Source: JAEUHM01 sp964538625 (GTDB lineage Bacteria; Verrucomicrobiota; Verrucomicrobiia; Verrucomicrobiales; Verrucomicrobiaceae). Taken from it: DNA of 64,000 nucleotides. Positions 54,201-61,038 of this stretch are shown here, in pieces (position 1 is the first letter of the stretch; each line of letters begins with the position of its first letter). The notes beneath the pieces were generated by a model, which did no database searches, was not told the origin of the DNA, and worked only from the letters and a program-made list of their open reading frames with translations. The translations under genes and the position numbers were made by a program. Where the stretch lies: positions 62,001 to 126,000 of the forward strand of contig CAZIGH010000006.1 in assembly GCA_964538625.1 (NCBI GenBank), read 5' to 3'.

Positions 54201-55571
54201 CCGGTTCTCCACCAGAAAGAACTCGGTGGTGGTGCCGGGCTTTCGGATGCGATGTCCCCTTGCTCCGGTGGTGTTGAAAACAACGTCCGCATTCGTCGTA
54301 GGCGTGATGTCAGTCAGCGTGGCCCAGCCAGAGAAGTCCTTCAGGTAAAGACCGATCGGCCCCGGTGTTTTGCCACCGTTCAGATGATTGCCAGAACCCA
54401 TGAGGCAGTGCTGGCCTACGCCTGCGCTGTCACCGTCGCTGGCGTCCGTGTCATAGAGATCGGGGTAATCCAGCAACAGGTGCCCAAGCTCGTGGCAAAA
54501 CGTGCCGATGGGGATGGACGCAGATTCGGCGTTGGTAATCTGGTAGCGATAGATGTAACGCGGTGCCGCCGTGGTGCCCACATTGATGCCCGGACTGGTC
54601 AATGACCACGCGTGGGGCCAGAGACCGTAGGACCACTGGCCAGAGGAGTTACCTGCGAAAAGGACGCTGGTGGAGATGACTTGATTGCTCCCGTTCACCG
54701 ACAGGCTGGAGAAGTCGAACCCCTGGTTCTTAAGGATGGTGATGGCATCCGTAAGGATGGCCCGTCCCACCGTTCCTGAGCTGGGCAGCGTGGTGTTGGT
54801 GGGGTAGTTCGCAAAGTTGTACTTGTTGCGGGGATGCGGGAGCGTCACCACGGCAGTGACGACATGGGTGAAGGTCAGCTTCCCCTCCGACTGGTCGTAG
54901 AAGTAATCCCTCACGGAACCGGTGTTCCCATCGTCCGTGTAGCCGACCTCGTTGCAGTAGCGCTGCACTTTCGCCTGCGTAGTAGGAAAGTTTACCGGAT
55001 CCACAGCAGCCGTGGCCGGGTCATCGGGAAACTGTACCAGGATCGTTAGGCCCACCCTCGCCCCACTGACAGGAGAGGCAAAACTTTCCACCTGCGCTGC
55101 GGAGTAACTCGCCATGGCCTGCGCGTCATCCGGTGCCGCTGCCTGGCCGGTCGCCTGGGCTTTCTTCATGCGCCGGGCACGGAGCCTTGCCTCGAAAGCT
55201 TTGGCGCGCTCCTTGTCATAGATCTCCGCCATGGCCTCGCGCTTGGCACGGGCTTTCACTTGAGACTCCCGCAGACGCGGTGCCAGCCCCGCTGGAGGAG
55301 GCCTGTGGGCCGGCACCTTGCCTGGTTTCAAGTCACCAGTGGCGGCATCCTTCTCGGCAAACACATAGTTCCCACTTGCTGAATCGTAAAGAACCGTGAA
55401 GCCGTCCACTGTCTGAGTGACAGCATAAAGATCATCTCCCAGCACGCGCAACTGGAGCACCGTCCCGTCCCGCTGAGTCCATGTGATCGGCTCACCATCC
55501 GGAGGGTAAGGCGCAGCGCGGACCCACAGGCCGACCAGCAGCGTCAGCACGAGGACACCCCACGTCCGCAT
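48225..55571 (-). CDS. Giant secreted M6-family metalloprotease with triplicated choice-of-anchor modules
   Basis: About 2448 residues from the ATG at 55571 (an in-frame GTG at 55592 adds seven). A signal peptide (cleavage near Val-Arg-Ala-Ala, residue ~20) leads to a ~160-residue propeptide-like region with a charged helix, then an M6-type (immune inhibitor A-like) peptidase: zinc motif HELGHLLLDYPDLYD near residue 358. After it come a putative-Ig domain, then a module (~150 residues starting DDFDP, containing GKSLWFGGxGTRS and FRFRQLSHxGASFDH) plus a choice-of-anchor-D-like Ig repeat, found three times (~653-924, ~927-1194, ~1540-1814). A propeller-like stretch (~1200-1470), further Ig domains and a two-copy C-terminal beta repeat (~2075-2448) complete it. 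There is no PEP-CTERM or sortase signal at the end. Confidence 0.88.
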   Translation of the reverse strand: MRTWGVLVLTLLVGLWVRAAPYPPDGEPITWTQRDGTVLQLRVLGDDLYAVTQTVDGFTVLYDSASGNYVFAEKDAATGDLKPGKVPAHRPPPAGLAPRLRESQVKARAKREAMAEIYDKERAKAFEARLRARRMKKAQATGQAAAPDDAQAMASYSAAQVESFASPVSGARVGLTILVQFPDDPATAAVDPVNFPTTQAKVQRYCNEVGYTDDGNTGSVRDYFYDQSEGKLTFTHVVTAVVTLPHPRNKYNFANYPTNTTLPSSGTVGRAILTDAITILKNQGFDFSSLSVNGSNQVISTSVLFAGNSSGQWSYGLWPHAWSLTSPGINVGTTAAPRYIYRYQITNAESASIPIGTFCHELGHLLLDYPDLYDTDASDGDSAGVGQHCLMGSGNHLNGGKTPGPIGLYLKDFSGWATLTDITPTTNADVVFNTTGARGHRIRKPGTTTEFFLVENRGSGDKWASSSPDKGILIWHVDEAVTTGNKRQQMTASQHYFISVEQADGWFDLENNNNRGDSGDLFDLSDGLFDDTTTPSAKWWAGTSSGVRINALSNPASRMLVRFGTSARPGITSPLTASSTLALPFSYQITATLSPTSFGATGLPAGLSVNTATGLISGTPSQAGTFSVTLSATNGSGASTVPMTLTVIAPKLSLFDDFDPALDAVQWAELGASLAANTNAVAGPGNYGKSLWFGGDGTRSATTVAIDVNEGGNVHFKFAASNGSAYPWEKIDAGEGLVLEYSTDGTNFTYLAGPYTNTTWQSYTVAIPSAAMTRATQFRFRQLSHNGASFDHCAIDDVFIGQGNPPVPVLTLEQPAGTPLDHGGTASYGYVTAALPKTLTFAIKNTGTTDLLGLSAALSGSQAADFAITTTPAASLAPGASTSMSIRFTPGGVGARSASLVLASNDLSRPAYTVTLSGMGYVPAASIQDDFDPDVDPSVWSSLTGGAEANTYGQQGGPGSVGKSLWFGGSGTRSAVTVAVNTTGGGNVIFRLAQANGSFEPWEKPETGEGIVVEYSTNGTTFTQMGSTYTNNTWQVIGIPIPAAAMTTATLFRIRQLSHSGASFDHWAIDNVHIGTGAIIAPEIEVEQPAGNPLVDGFSTVQVGNMVVGAPNLLTFTVRNVGTAVLSSISTSLAGTHPGDFTVTTAPATSVSPLYSTTFVLRFQPTAAGTRSAILRIASNDADENPFDINLSGIATAALTGLDFAILSLGPDATATVDHAPLTGFSYSGVAASGSTAFVTGGSSTGVYPATLDSSGVSTLRMDGLCSDVGTGEIYTLAHNNIRISPTSTQASQLQRLNPADGATTTTFIPLSQPIPLANGSGIFSGYGRILIHNGTAVYEIRTPSGTVTHLGNMAVPEWSYTSGWAVWGAAEFFGGRHYLCFRDEYNNVIRSRVPDGREEIISSFPNVGFLPHFTVSPKLGSWFFQGALTRNTDYIGTIWLGRAAATFSAGNATAPAIMSTGRVAFVRYAASSYQVVATASPSSYSATGIPPGMTFNSTTGLLSGVPNTAGAFHVQFNASNGSGMGSKTVAVTVYEPATTYFEDFDPGLDTALWYDVRGTPTTNTIGQRAGSGSTGNSLYFNSSGQRSVTTRPIDTSNGGVFSFKFAAAGYVETGWNNFVRDHAVVLEYSINGQDFLPLGGPYYNRAWQTISISIPPAARSSTTFFRFRQPRHYGTDSSQWALDDVRFDPTAAPTADLAIENMDGYPWRHDDRFQGELYHWDRVPLGQEMNDTFVIRNYGAATLYAITGSIGGTHSDDFVVTGLPASLAPGASAEFEVRFSPTAHGLRRAELRIASSDADISLYRIHLSGRGIDPTPVGPARITYQQDQPRLVFEVGEPPHGTLWVEAAGSPTIKYQWFRNGAALGGTNGPELLMQRAAFAHAGRYHCRVSNVIGGRARSDLSLPVEVIVANTRGHVMSVKVGDSATLPCLVAGNGLRYEWYKGQTRLTGATGRTLATGPLPGPQSYDFTCNVYVGQDHVCSIPYYVSVHELKPLLADLTFLQPGKVGTPYLHQMEYNDDVARTPSKWTAIGLPPGVTITSTGLIQGTPRVSKMYNPTITASNSAGSSSITLPFYCEPLHAEHTGTFVGLVEANSEINAGLGGHIRFTVTSSASLSGVLTSGTRKHPFTGVLQAHHHSATFEAVFPLPNRYPLGLWFEIQTDGRLTGYVQTSSRQSSHYANLDGGRIPYNRLNPAVGKSTKASFALTPLTFPDQSPQGSGVGTISLNPTTGSVTFSGRLADATTLTASSSLTMTGSSPLFRLLPRGSRTGSIFGWCRQPEEGQLAENPGLWWTKAPSTSSTERNYKQGFVALDLQWKASGYTRPVSPAIFMGLPPSPPNNAQLTFQHTTALPSPGPEIIFSIGSGNTLNLPSAGSLENPRSTTLKIDPATGIITGTFRADSLRTATFSGRVVGQSAYGYFLLPAAPGPGENPSSTPILSGGVQLSPYP

Positions 55572-55597
55572 CGTATGTCTGATTGAGTTCACACCCT

Positions 55598-55603
55598 ACT
55601 ATA
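55598..55603 (-). promoter_or_regulatory. Possible -10 element of the metalloprotease gene
   Basis: On the minus strand TATAGT lies 27 bases upstream of the ATG at 55571. Transcription would start near 55590, giving a leader of about 20 bases to that ATG, whereas the GTG at 55592 would be leaderless or excluded. No good -35 lies at 17-base spacing (nearest GTAACA), so support is weak. The upstream stretch 55610-55680 is AT-richer than its surroundings. Confidence 0.3.
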
Positions 55604-55720
55604 GCAGACCGGCGGTGAAATGTTACAACAACCAAGAACTTCCTGCAAAAAAAACCGAAGTTTAGTTATGGAATGTGCTAGAAATGGACTCCGTCAGATG
55701 GGATCAATGCCACTTCTGCT

Positions 55721-56143
55721 CTATCGTCGCCGCGTATAGCCCACCACCTTGCCCGCTACGAACTCCACCTGCGTGCCCTCCACCGGAACGTAGTCAATGG
55801 ACGGACCACCCCAGTAAAATGGGTCATAGTAACCGCACCCAGCGCCCCAATAGCCACCGAACCCGAAGTGGTGAGTATAGACCGGTTCATAACTGTTGTA
55901 GCTCCAGCGCTCAAGCTCCTTGCCGTCCCTTCTGCCGTTGTGGATTCTTGCCGGCCTGCCGAGAGCCAGATAGACGGCATCCTTGGACATGCCTTCACGC
56001 ACTTCTCCTCGTCTCACGCTCGCCTGGTCTGCGGCGCTCAGCTTGCTGAACATCTCAGGATTCCGCGTCACGCGGCGCTCGATGGGAGAGGCGCAGCCGG
56101 AGAGCAGCAGCGCTGCCATGGTCATGAAAAACAACTGTTTCAT
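55721..56143 (-). CDS. Small outer-membrane-type lipoprotein with BamE-like segment
   Basis: A 140-residue lipoprotein starting at the ATG at 56143 (Met-Lys-Gln-Leu). The lipobox is Leu-Leu-Ser-Gly-Cys with C17 as the acylated residue. The mature protein contains a helical segment ending VRRGEVREGMSKDAVYLALGRPARI, the pattern seen in SmpA/OmlA-BamE-like lipoproteins (G-M-x-x-x-x-V at ~65-75), then a Tyr/Gly/Trp-rich strand region (HFGFGGYWGAGCGYYDPFYWGG). It is not a clear BamE. The upstream open frame extends to 56248 but is divergent with moaA and unlikely to be translated. Confidence 0.78.
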   Translation of the reverse strand: MKQLFFMTMAALLLSGCASPIERRVTRNPEMFSKLSAADQASVRRGEVREGMSKDAVYLALGRPARIHNGRRDGKELERWSYNSYEPVYTHHFGFGGYWGAGCGYYDPFYWGGPSIDYVPVEGTQVEFVAGKVVGYTRRR

Positions 56144-56256
56144 AAGCTGGAGTTTATCAAAGGTGTGGTCTGTCCGCCAAGCGCGGTGTTCGACGTCAGG
56201 CTCCAAAAGCTGACACGCATCATTTGGGATGCAATACGCGCCAATCATGGTTCATA

Positions 56257-57294
56257 GTGACAGGAAAACAAAGCTCTCCCCCACCCGCCCAAGTGCAAGA
56301 CTCTCACGGCCATCTCATTAGCTACCTGCGCGTCTCGGTCACCGACCGCTGCAACGAACGCTGCCGCTATTGCATGCCCGAGGAAATGCAGGCCTGGACG
56401 CCGCGGGAAGAGGTGCTGAGCTATGGGGAAATGCTGCGCGTCATCCGTGTCGGCTCCTCCTTGGGCATCCGCAAGATACGCGTCACGGGAGGGGAGCCGC
56501 TCACGCGCCCTGGAGTCGCCGCCTTCTGTGCCGATGTGGCAGCACTACCGGGCATCAGCGAGGTAGGCATCTCTACCAACGGCACCCTGCTGGCCCGCCG
56601 CGAGTCCACCGGCCACACCATGGCGGAAGCGCTCGTGGCGGCAGGCGTGCATACGGCCAATATCTCGCTCGACACCCTGGACCGAGCCGCCTACCGCCGC
56701 ACCACAGGGCGTGATCTGCTGCCAGCCGTGCTCGAGGGCATCGATGCGGCCATTGATGCCGGCTTTTCCTCCATCAAGCTCAATGCCGTACTCGTGAAAG
56801 GAGAAAGTGAGCCTGCCCTGCTGCCGCTCATTGAGTTTGCAAAAGAACGGCGCCTGCTTCTGCGCTTCATCGAGCTGATGCCGGTAAGCACCAACGAAGT
56901 GCTGGACGAGGCCAACTTCCTGCCCGTGGCCACCGCACGCCGCCTCATCGAGCAGCACACCGGGCCGCTCATCCCGCAGCCCGACTTCAAGACCAACGGC
57001 CCAGCCGCCTACTGGCTCATCCCCGGCAGCACCCAGCGCATTGGCTTCATCGGCGCACTGACCAATCTTCACTTCTGCGAAAGCTGCAACAAGCTGCGCC
57101 TGACGGCAGATGGCAAGCTCCGCCCCTGCCTCGGCTCGCACCTGGAGTTCGACCTTCGTGAGGCGCTCCGCCGAGGAGCCTCAGATGCCGACTTGGCGGA
57201 CATCATCCTCCACACCGTAGCCCGCAAGCCAAAGGAGCACGACTTTCGCCAAAACTACCAGCCACACCGCCGCATGATCGCCATCGGCGGCTGA
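56257..57294 (+). CDS. moaA: GTP 3',8-cyclase (molybdenum cofactor biosynthesis)
   Basis: Radical SAM enzyme that rearranges GTP to 3',8-cH2GTP, the first step of molybdopterin synthesis with MoaC. About 345 residues from the GTG at 56257; an upstream TTG at 56224 would extend it. The first cluster is C32-x3-C36-x2-C39 in DRCNERCRYCMP; VTGGEPLTRPG is the SAM-contact strand; the second (substrate-binding) cluster uses Cys residues in FCESCNKLRLTADGKLRPCL near the C-terminus. The expected C-terminal double-glycine is present (Ile-Gly-Gly). moaC follows nine bases after the stop. Confidence 0.95.
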   Translation: MTGKQSSPPPAQVQDSHGHLISYLRVSVTDRCNERCRYCMPEEMQAWTPREEVLSYGEMLRVIRVGSSLGIRKIRVTGGEPLTRPGVAAFCADVAALPGISEVGISTNGTLLARRESTGHTMAEALVAAGVHTANISLDTLDRAAYRRTTGRDLLPAVLEGIDAAIDAGFSSIKLNAVLVKGESEPALLPLIEFAKERRLLLRFIELMPVSTNEVLDEANFLPVATARRLIEQHTGPLIPQPDFKTNGPAAYWLIPGSTQRIGFIGALTNLHFCESCNKLRLTADGKLRPCLGSHLEFDLREALRRGASDADLADIILHTVARKPKEHDFRQNYQPHRRMIAIGG

Positions 57295-57303
57295 AAAACA
57301 AGC

Positions 57304-57744
57304 ATGCTCAGCCACACCGACGAATCAGGAAAAGCCAATATGGTGGACGTGGGCCACAAGCCCGATCTCAGACGCTCAGCCATTGCCACCGCGAAGATCC
57401 TCCTCCAGCCCGCCACCCTGAAGATGGTGCAGGAGAATCAGCTTGCGAAAGGCGACGTCCTGGCCGTGGCACGTATCGCCGGAATCCAGGCGGCTAAGCA
57501 GACCGCCTCGCTCATCCCGCTCTGCCACACCCTGCCACTCTCTCATGCGGGCGTGGACTTCGCCTTTGAACCAGATGGCATCCGCATCACCACCAGCGCC
57601 TCCACCACCGCACAGACCGGCGTTGAAATGGAGGCACTCACCGCCGCCTCCGTGGCCGCTCTTACCCTCTATGACATGACCAAGGCCGTGGACACGGCTA
57701 TGATCATCACCGAGGTAAAGCTGCTTGAGAAGCGCAAAGAGTAG
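57304..57744 (+). CDS. moaC: Cyclic pyranopterin monophosphate synthase
   Basis: Acts after MoaA to form cyclic pyranopterin monophosphate. At 146 residues it is slightly shorter than most (~160). The order of family blocks is normal: the MVDVGHKPDLRRSAIATA opening, KGDVLAVARIAGIQAAKQTASLIPLCHTLPLSH with the catalytic Lys/His area, TGVEMEALTAASVAALTLYDMTKAVD, and the terminal KLLEKR. It starts nine bases after moaA and is almost certainly co-transcribed and coupled with it. Other molybdopterin genes (moaE, moaD, moeA) are not in the window. Confidence 0.95.
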   Translation: MLSHTDESGKANMVDVGHKPDLRRSAIATAKILLQPATLKMVQENQLAKGDVLAVARIAGIQAAKQTASLIPLCHTLPLSHAGVDFAFEPDGIRITTSASTTAQTGVEMEALTAASVAALTLYDMTKAVDTAMIITEVKLLEKRKE

Positions 57745-57774
57745 TGTCCACCTTGTCAAAGAAGGGGAAGGAAG

Positions 57775-58107
57775 ATGGAACACAGGTTCATGCGCCCCCT
57801 CGAATCTCTTCTAAGCAAGTCGCAAAAAGCTCTGGCCAAGCTCAAGCCCGGCACCTGGCAGGCGAAGATGTTGCTCCACACCGTGGAGGCGCTGAGGCTC
57901 GTCATTGACCACTGCCAAAGCGGAGCCGCCGCCTCCTCCCCGGAGCTTCGGAAGGCGCTTCAAACGCTCGAAGCATTGACCGTCAAAACCATGAAGACCA
58001 AGTTCGCACAAGGCACTTCCCAACACAGCCTTCAACAAAACCGACTTGCCGCATTGCGTGCCGCGATGGCCATGATTCAATCCCAACTGGCCCAGTCGAG
58101 AGCCTAA
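57775..58107 (+). CDS. Small helical protein of unknown function
   Basis: A 110-residue protein preceded by a good purine-rich ribosome binding site (GGGGAAGGAAG just before the ATG), 30 bases after moaC. It is predicted all-helical, with Leu/Ala/Lys-heptads in KSQKALAKLKPGTWQAKMLLHTVEALRLVIDHC and QTLEALTVKTMKTKFAQG, and no signal peptide or membrane segment. I do not recognise a family. Its position suggests it belongs to the moaA-moaC transcript, though the mean role is unknown. Confidence 0.7.
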   Translation: MEHRFMRPLESLLSKSQKALAKLKPGTWQAKMLLHTVEALRLVIDHCQSGAAASSPELRKALQTLEALTVKTMKTKFAQGTSQHSLQQNRLAALRAAMAMIQSQLAQSRA

Positions 58108-58198
58108 CCTGACTGATTCATGAAAGTCGTAGCCAGAAGCAGTGAAAGCCCGCAGTGGCAAGGCGGGCGCAGTAGCGTTTCATGAATCCGTCAGGCTA
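58105..58198. repeat. Long imperfect inverted repeat with internal hairpin
   Basis: Bases 58105-58125 pair with 58178-58198 with only two mismatches over 21 bases (core TGATTCATGAAA / TTTCATGAATCC). Nested inside is a second stem, GCCCGC (58148-58153) with GCGGGC (58163-58168). The whole forms a ~94-base cruciform- or hairpin-capable element beginning at the stop of the preceding small gene. No T-run follows, so it is not a classical terminator; it may be a REP/MITE-like element or a structured transcript end. Confidence 0.6.
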
Positions 58199-58434
58199 AG
58201 CAGCCTCGACAAATCAAAACACCTCGCCCCCTCTTCTGTCTGTCCCTTCTATGATCGCAGTAGTGTGGGTTGCGGATCCTGCCGACGGACCTGCCGCCAG
58301 AACAAAACCTCATTCGTGCCGCGGAAGAGATGCCTTCCAGGAACTGGACTTCCGTCGAAAGAACCTGTCTTGAAACTTTGCTTTGTGCGCTAGTGTAGGA
58401 GTGAAACCGGCGCGATCGGCATTCTTGATGCTCC
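58199..58434. other. Intergenic region upstream of the ATP-grasp gene
   Basis: Together with the inverted repeat at 58105-58198 this is a 327-base interval without a convincing gene; an open frame from 58142 is cysteine/serine-rich and has no family likeness or ribosome site. It probably holds the promoter of the downstream operon. TTGAAA (58370-58375) followed by TAGTGT could be a -35/-10 pair but the spacing (15) is short, so I do not call it. Confidence 0.4.
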
Positions 58435-61038
58435 GTGTTATCTCCTGTCGTAACTTTGCTCAGAACCTTGTCCGCGCCTTTGCCTCAATCCCCCTCCACT
58501 CAGGTGTCTGCCCCAAGACACAGGCTGCTGCGTGACTACAAGACAAGCCCCGGTGCCTACGACGAACTGCTCGATCCCTCAGGCACCATCCGCGAGCCTT
58601 ATCGAAGGCTCATGGCTGAACTCGAGCAACTCGGACCTGACGAACTCAAACGCCGTTGGGATACCGGTCGCCGTTTCATCCATGAGCAGGGCGTCACCTA
58701 CAACGTGTACGGCGACCCCATGGGCATGGAGCGCCCCTGGGAGCTCGACCCCATACCCATGATGATCTCCGCAGCGGAATGGGGCCGCCTGGAGACAGCC
58801 CTCGTACAGCGCGCCCAGCTTCTCAATGCGGTCATCGCAGACTGCTACGGAGAGCAAAAGCTCATTCACAGCGGCGGCCTGCCACCCGCACTGGTGCTAG
58901 CGCAGCCAGACTTCCTACGCGCCTGCCACGGCATCAAACCGGCCAATGGCGTGTACTTGAGTTGTTATGCCGTGGACTTGGCACGCTCCCCGGACGGCAA
59001 GTGGTGGGCCATCTCAGACCGCACCCAGATCCCCACCGGTTCCGGCTACGCACTGGCGAACCGACTTGTCACCTCACGCGTGCTCCAGGAGGTATTCCGA
59101 GACTGCAACGTGCACCGGCTGGCCGGCTTCTATGGGCAGCTGCGCGACTCTCTGGGCCGCCTCGCGCAGCGCCGCACCGATGATGCACGCATCGTCATGC
59201 TCACCCCGGGTCCGCACAACGAGACCTACTTTGAGCAATCCTATCTAGCCCGCTACCTCGGCCTCACACTCGTGGAGGGCCAGGATCTCACCGTGCGCGA
59301 CGGACGCGTTTTCCTCAAGACCCTCAGCGGCCTCGAACCCGTGGATGTCATTCTGCGCCGAGTGGATGATGATTTTTGTGATCCCCTGGAACTGCGAAAC
59401 AACTCCATGCTAGGCGTACCCGGCCTAGTGGAAGCGCTCAGGACCGGCACCGTAGCCGTAGCCAACAGCCTCGGCAGCGGCCTGCTGCAATCACCCGCCT
59501 TCATGGCCTTCCTTCCAGGCCTGTGCAAACACCTCCTCGGTGAGGAACTCAAACTCCCCTCAGTAGCCACCTGGTGGTGCGGACAGAAGTCTGCGGAAGA
59601 ACATGTGCTGGCGAATCTGCATCGCATCTTCGTCAAGCCCGCCATGCGCTCCGGAGCCATAGGCATGACACCGGGAGGCGAGATGTCCCCGGCCGAACTA
59701 GATGCACTGAAGCGGCGCATCCAGTTCCAGCCCCATCTGTATGTGGCCCAGGAGCGCGTCGAACTCTCTACCGCGCCCACCTGGTCAGCCGATGGCAAAC
59801 TCATGCCACGCCCAGTGGCCATGCGCGTTTACCTCGTAGCCGCAGAGGACGGCAGCTACCACGTCATGCCCGGGGGACTAGCACGCATAGCACCACTGGA
59901 CGGCGCACGCATGATCTCCATGCAGCGCGGCGGCTCCAGCAAAGACATCTGGGTCATGAATGAAGGCCCGGTGGATGAAGTGACACTGCTACCACGCACG
60001 GCAGATGCCATTGAACTTCGCCGTACCGGAAACAACCTGCCCAGCCGCGTAGCAGACAATCTCTACTGGCTCGGTCGCTACGCCGAACGCGCCGAGTGCA
60101 CCGCACGCCTCCTGCGCAGCTCCCTCATCCGCCTGAACTCAGAGACCGCCAGCAGCGCAGTTGTGCTCCTTGAACCCATGCTTCAAACCCTCGAAGCCCA
60201 GGACCAACTACCGTCAGGCCGCACCGCCACACTGCTCAAATCCAACACCGAGGCGCTCGAGGCAGAGCTGCTCTCCCTCATCCTGGATGACCAGAAGACC
60301 GGCAGCCTCTGCGCCCTTGCCGAACAACTTCAGCGCCTCGGCATGCAAGTGCGTGACAGGACTTCAAACGACTTCTGGCGCGCCGTCAGCGTGCTTGGTG
60401 ACACCATCCAGCACGCCGCAAAGTCCCAGGAGTTCCTCATCAGTGACGGCATCGTTCTGCTCAATCAAGTCCTGCTCCAGATCGCCGCACTCAACGGACT
60501 TGCCTACGAGAACATGACCCGTGCGCAAGGCTGGCGCTTCCTCGACATCGGACGCCGCGTGGAGCGCACCATCTACTTCAGCAGCTTCCTGGGCCGCGCC
60601 TTGAAATCGTGGATATCCGACACCTCCAGCGCGCTCGAAGCCGTGCTGGAGATGGCAGATAGCACCATCACCTACCGTTCCCGCTACAATCTCATGCCCA
60701 CCATGGCTGCGGTGTACGACCTCGTCATGCTGGATGATACCAATCCCCGCTCACTCCTCTTCCAGTTCCGCCAGCTCACCAAACATCTCGATCGCCTGCC
60801 TGGCGAGACAGAAGCCATGCCCGGCAGCGCCCAAAAAATTCTCATCGAAGCCGTGGCCAAACTTCGTCTCACTGATCCCATGACGCTTGAAACGGAAGGC
60901 AACGACGTCGCCCTCACCCTGCTGCATCTGGAAAAAGCCATGCCCCGCTTCTCGGATGCGCTCGCCGTAAGCTACTTCGCCCACTCCGCCATCTCCCGCA
61001 CAGGCCCCAGTCACTTCACCTCAGGAGGAGGCGCATGA
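58435..61038 (+). CDS. Circularly permuted ATP-grasp plus alpha-E domain protein
   Basis: An 867-residue fusion. Residues ~40-520 form the circularly permuted ATP-grasp type (DUF404/407): RRFIHEQGVTYNVYGDP, RPWELDPIPMMI, VMLTPGPHNETYFEQSYLARYLG, LRRVDDDFCDPLELR with the acidic pair and GAIGMTPGGEM. Residues ~534-860 are an alpha-E (DUF403) domain starting NLPSRVADNLYWLGRYAERAECTARLLR. In many genomes these are separate neighbouring genes; here they are one polypeptide. Such ATP-grasps are proposed to join amino acids or peptides, and a transglutaminase partner follows with an ATGA overlap. The GTG at 58435 is a weakly supported start; homologous sequence begins around residue 38. Confidence 0.9.
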   Translation: MLSPVVTLLRTLSAPLPQSPSTQVSAPRHRLLRDYKTSPGAYDELLDPSGTIREPYRRLMAELEQLGPDELKRRWDTGRRFIHEQGVTYNVYGDPMGMERPWELDPIPMMISAAEWGRLETALVQRAQLLNAVIADCYGEQKLIHSGGLPPALVLAQPDFLRACHGIKPANGVYLSCYAVDLARSPDGKWWAISDRTQIPTGSGYALANRLVTSRVLQEVFRDCNVHRLAGFYGQLRDSLGRLAQRRTDDARIVMLTPGPHNETYFEQSYLARYLGLTLVEGQDLTVRDGRVFLKTLSGLEPVDVILRRVDDDFCDPLELRNNSMLGVPGLVEALRTGTVAVANSLGSGLLQSPAFMAFLPGLCKHLLGEELKLPSVATWWCGQKSAEEHVLANLHRIFVKPAMRSGAIGMTPGGEMSPAELDALKRRIQFQPHLYVAQERVELSTAPTWSADGKLMPRPVAMRVYLVAAEDGSYHVMPGGLARIAPLDGARMISMQRGGSSKDIWVMNEGPVDEVTLLPRTADAIELRRTGNNLPSRVADNLYWLGRYAERAECTARLLRSSLIRLNSETASSAVVLLEPMLQTLEAQDQLPSGRTATLLKSNTEALEAELLSLILDDQKTGSLCALAEQLQRLGMQVRDRTSNDFWRAVSVLGDTIQHAAKSQEFLISDGIVLLNQVLLQIAALNGLAYENMTRAQGWRFLDIGRRVERTIYFSSFLGRALKSWISDTSSALEAVLEMADSTITYRSRYNLMPTMAAVYDLVMLDDTNPRSLLFQFRQLTKHLDRLPGETEAMPGSAQKILIEAVAKLRLTDPMTLETEGNDVALTLLHLEKAMPRFSDALAVSYFAHSAISRTGPSHFTSGGGA
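61023..61030 (+). promoter_or_regulatory. Ribosome binding site for the transglutaminase gene
   Basis: AGGAGGAG inside the 3' end of the ATP-grasp gene, five bases before the ATG at 61035. With the ATGA overlap this supports translational coupling and fixes the start. Confidence 0.8.

Noticed and set aside
58102..58198. Possible integron attC site
   Set aside because: GCCTAAC matches the RYYYAAC pattern on the left, and there is a hairpin, but the right arm has no GTTRRRY and there is no integrase gene or gene-cassette array.
58142..58393. 83-residue open frame on plus strand
   Set aside because: Starts within the inverted repeat, has no ribosome site, and its cysteine/serine/arginine-rich translation resembles no family.
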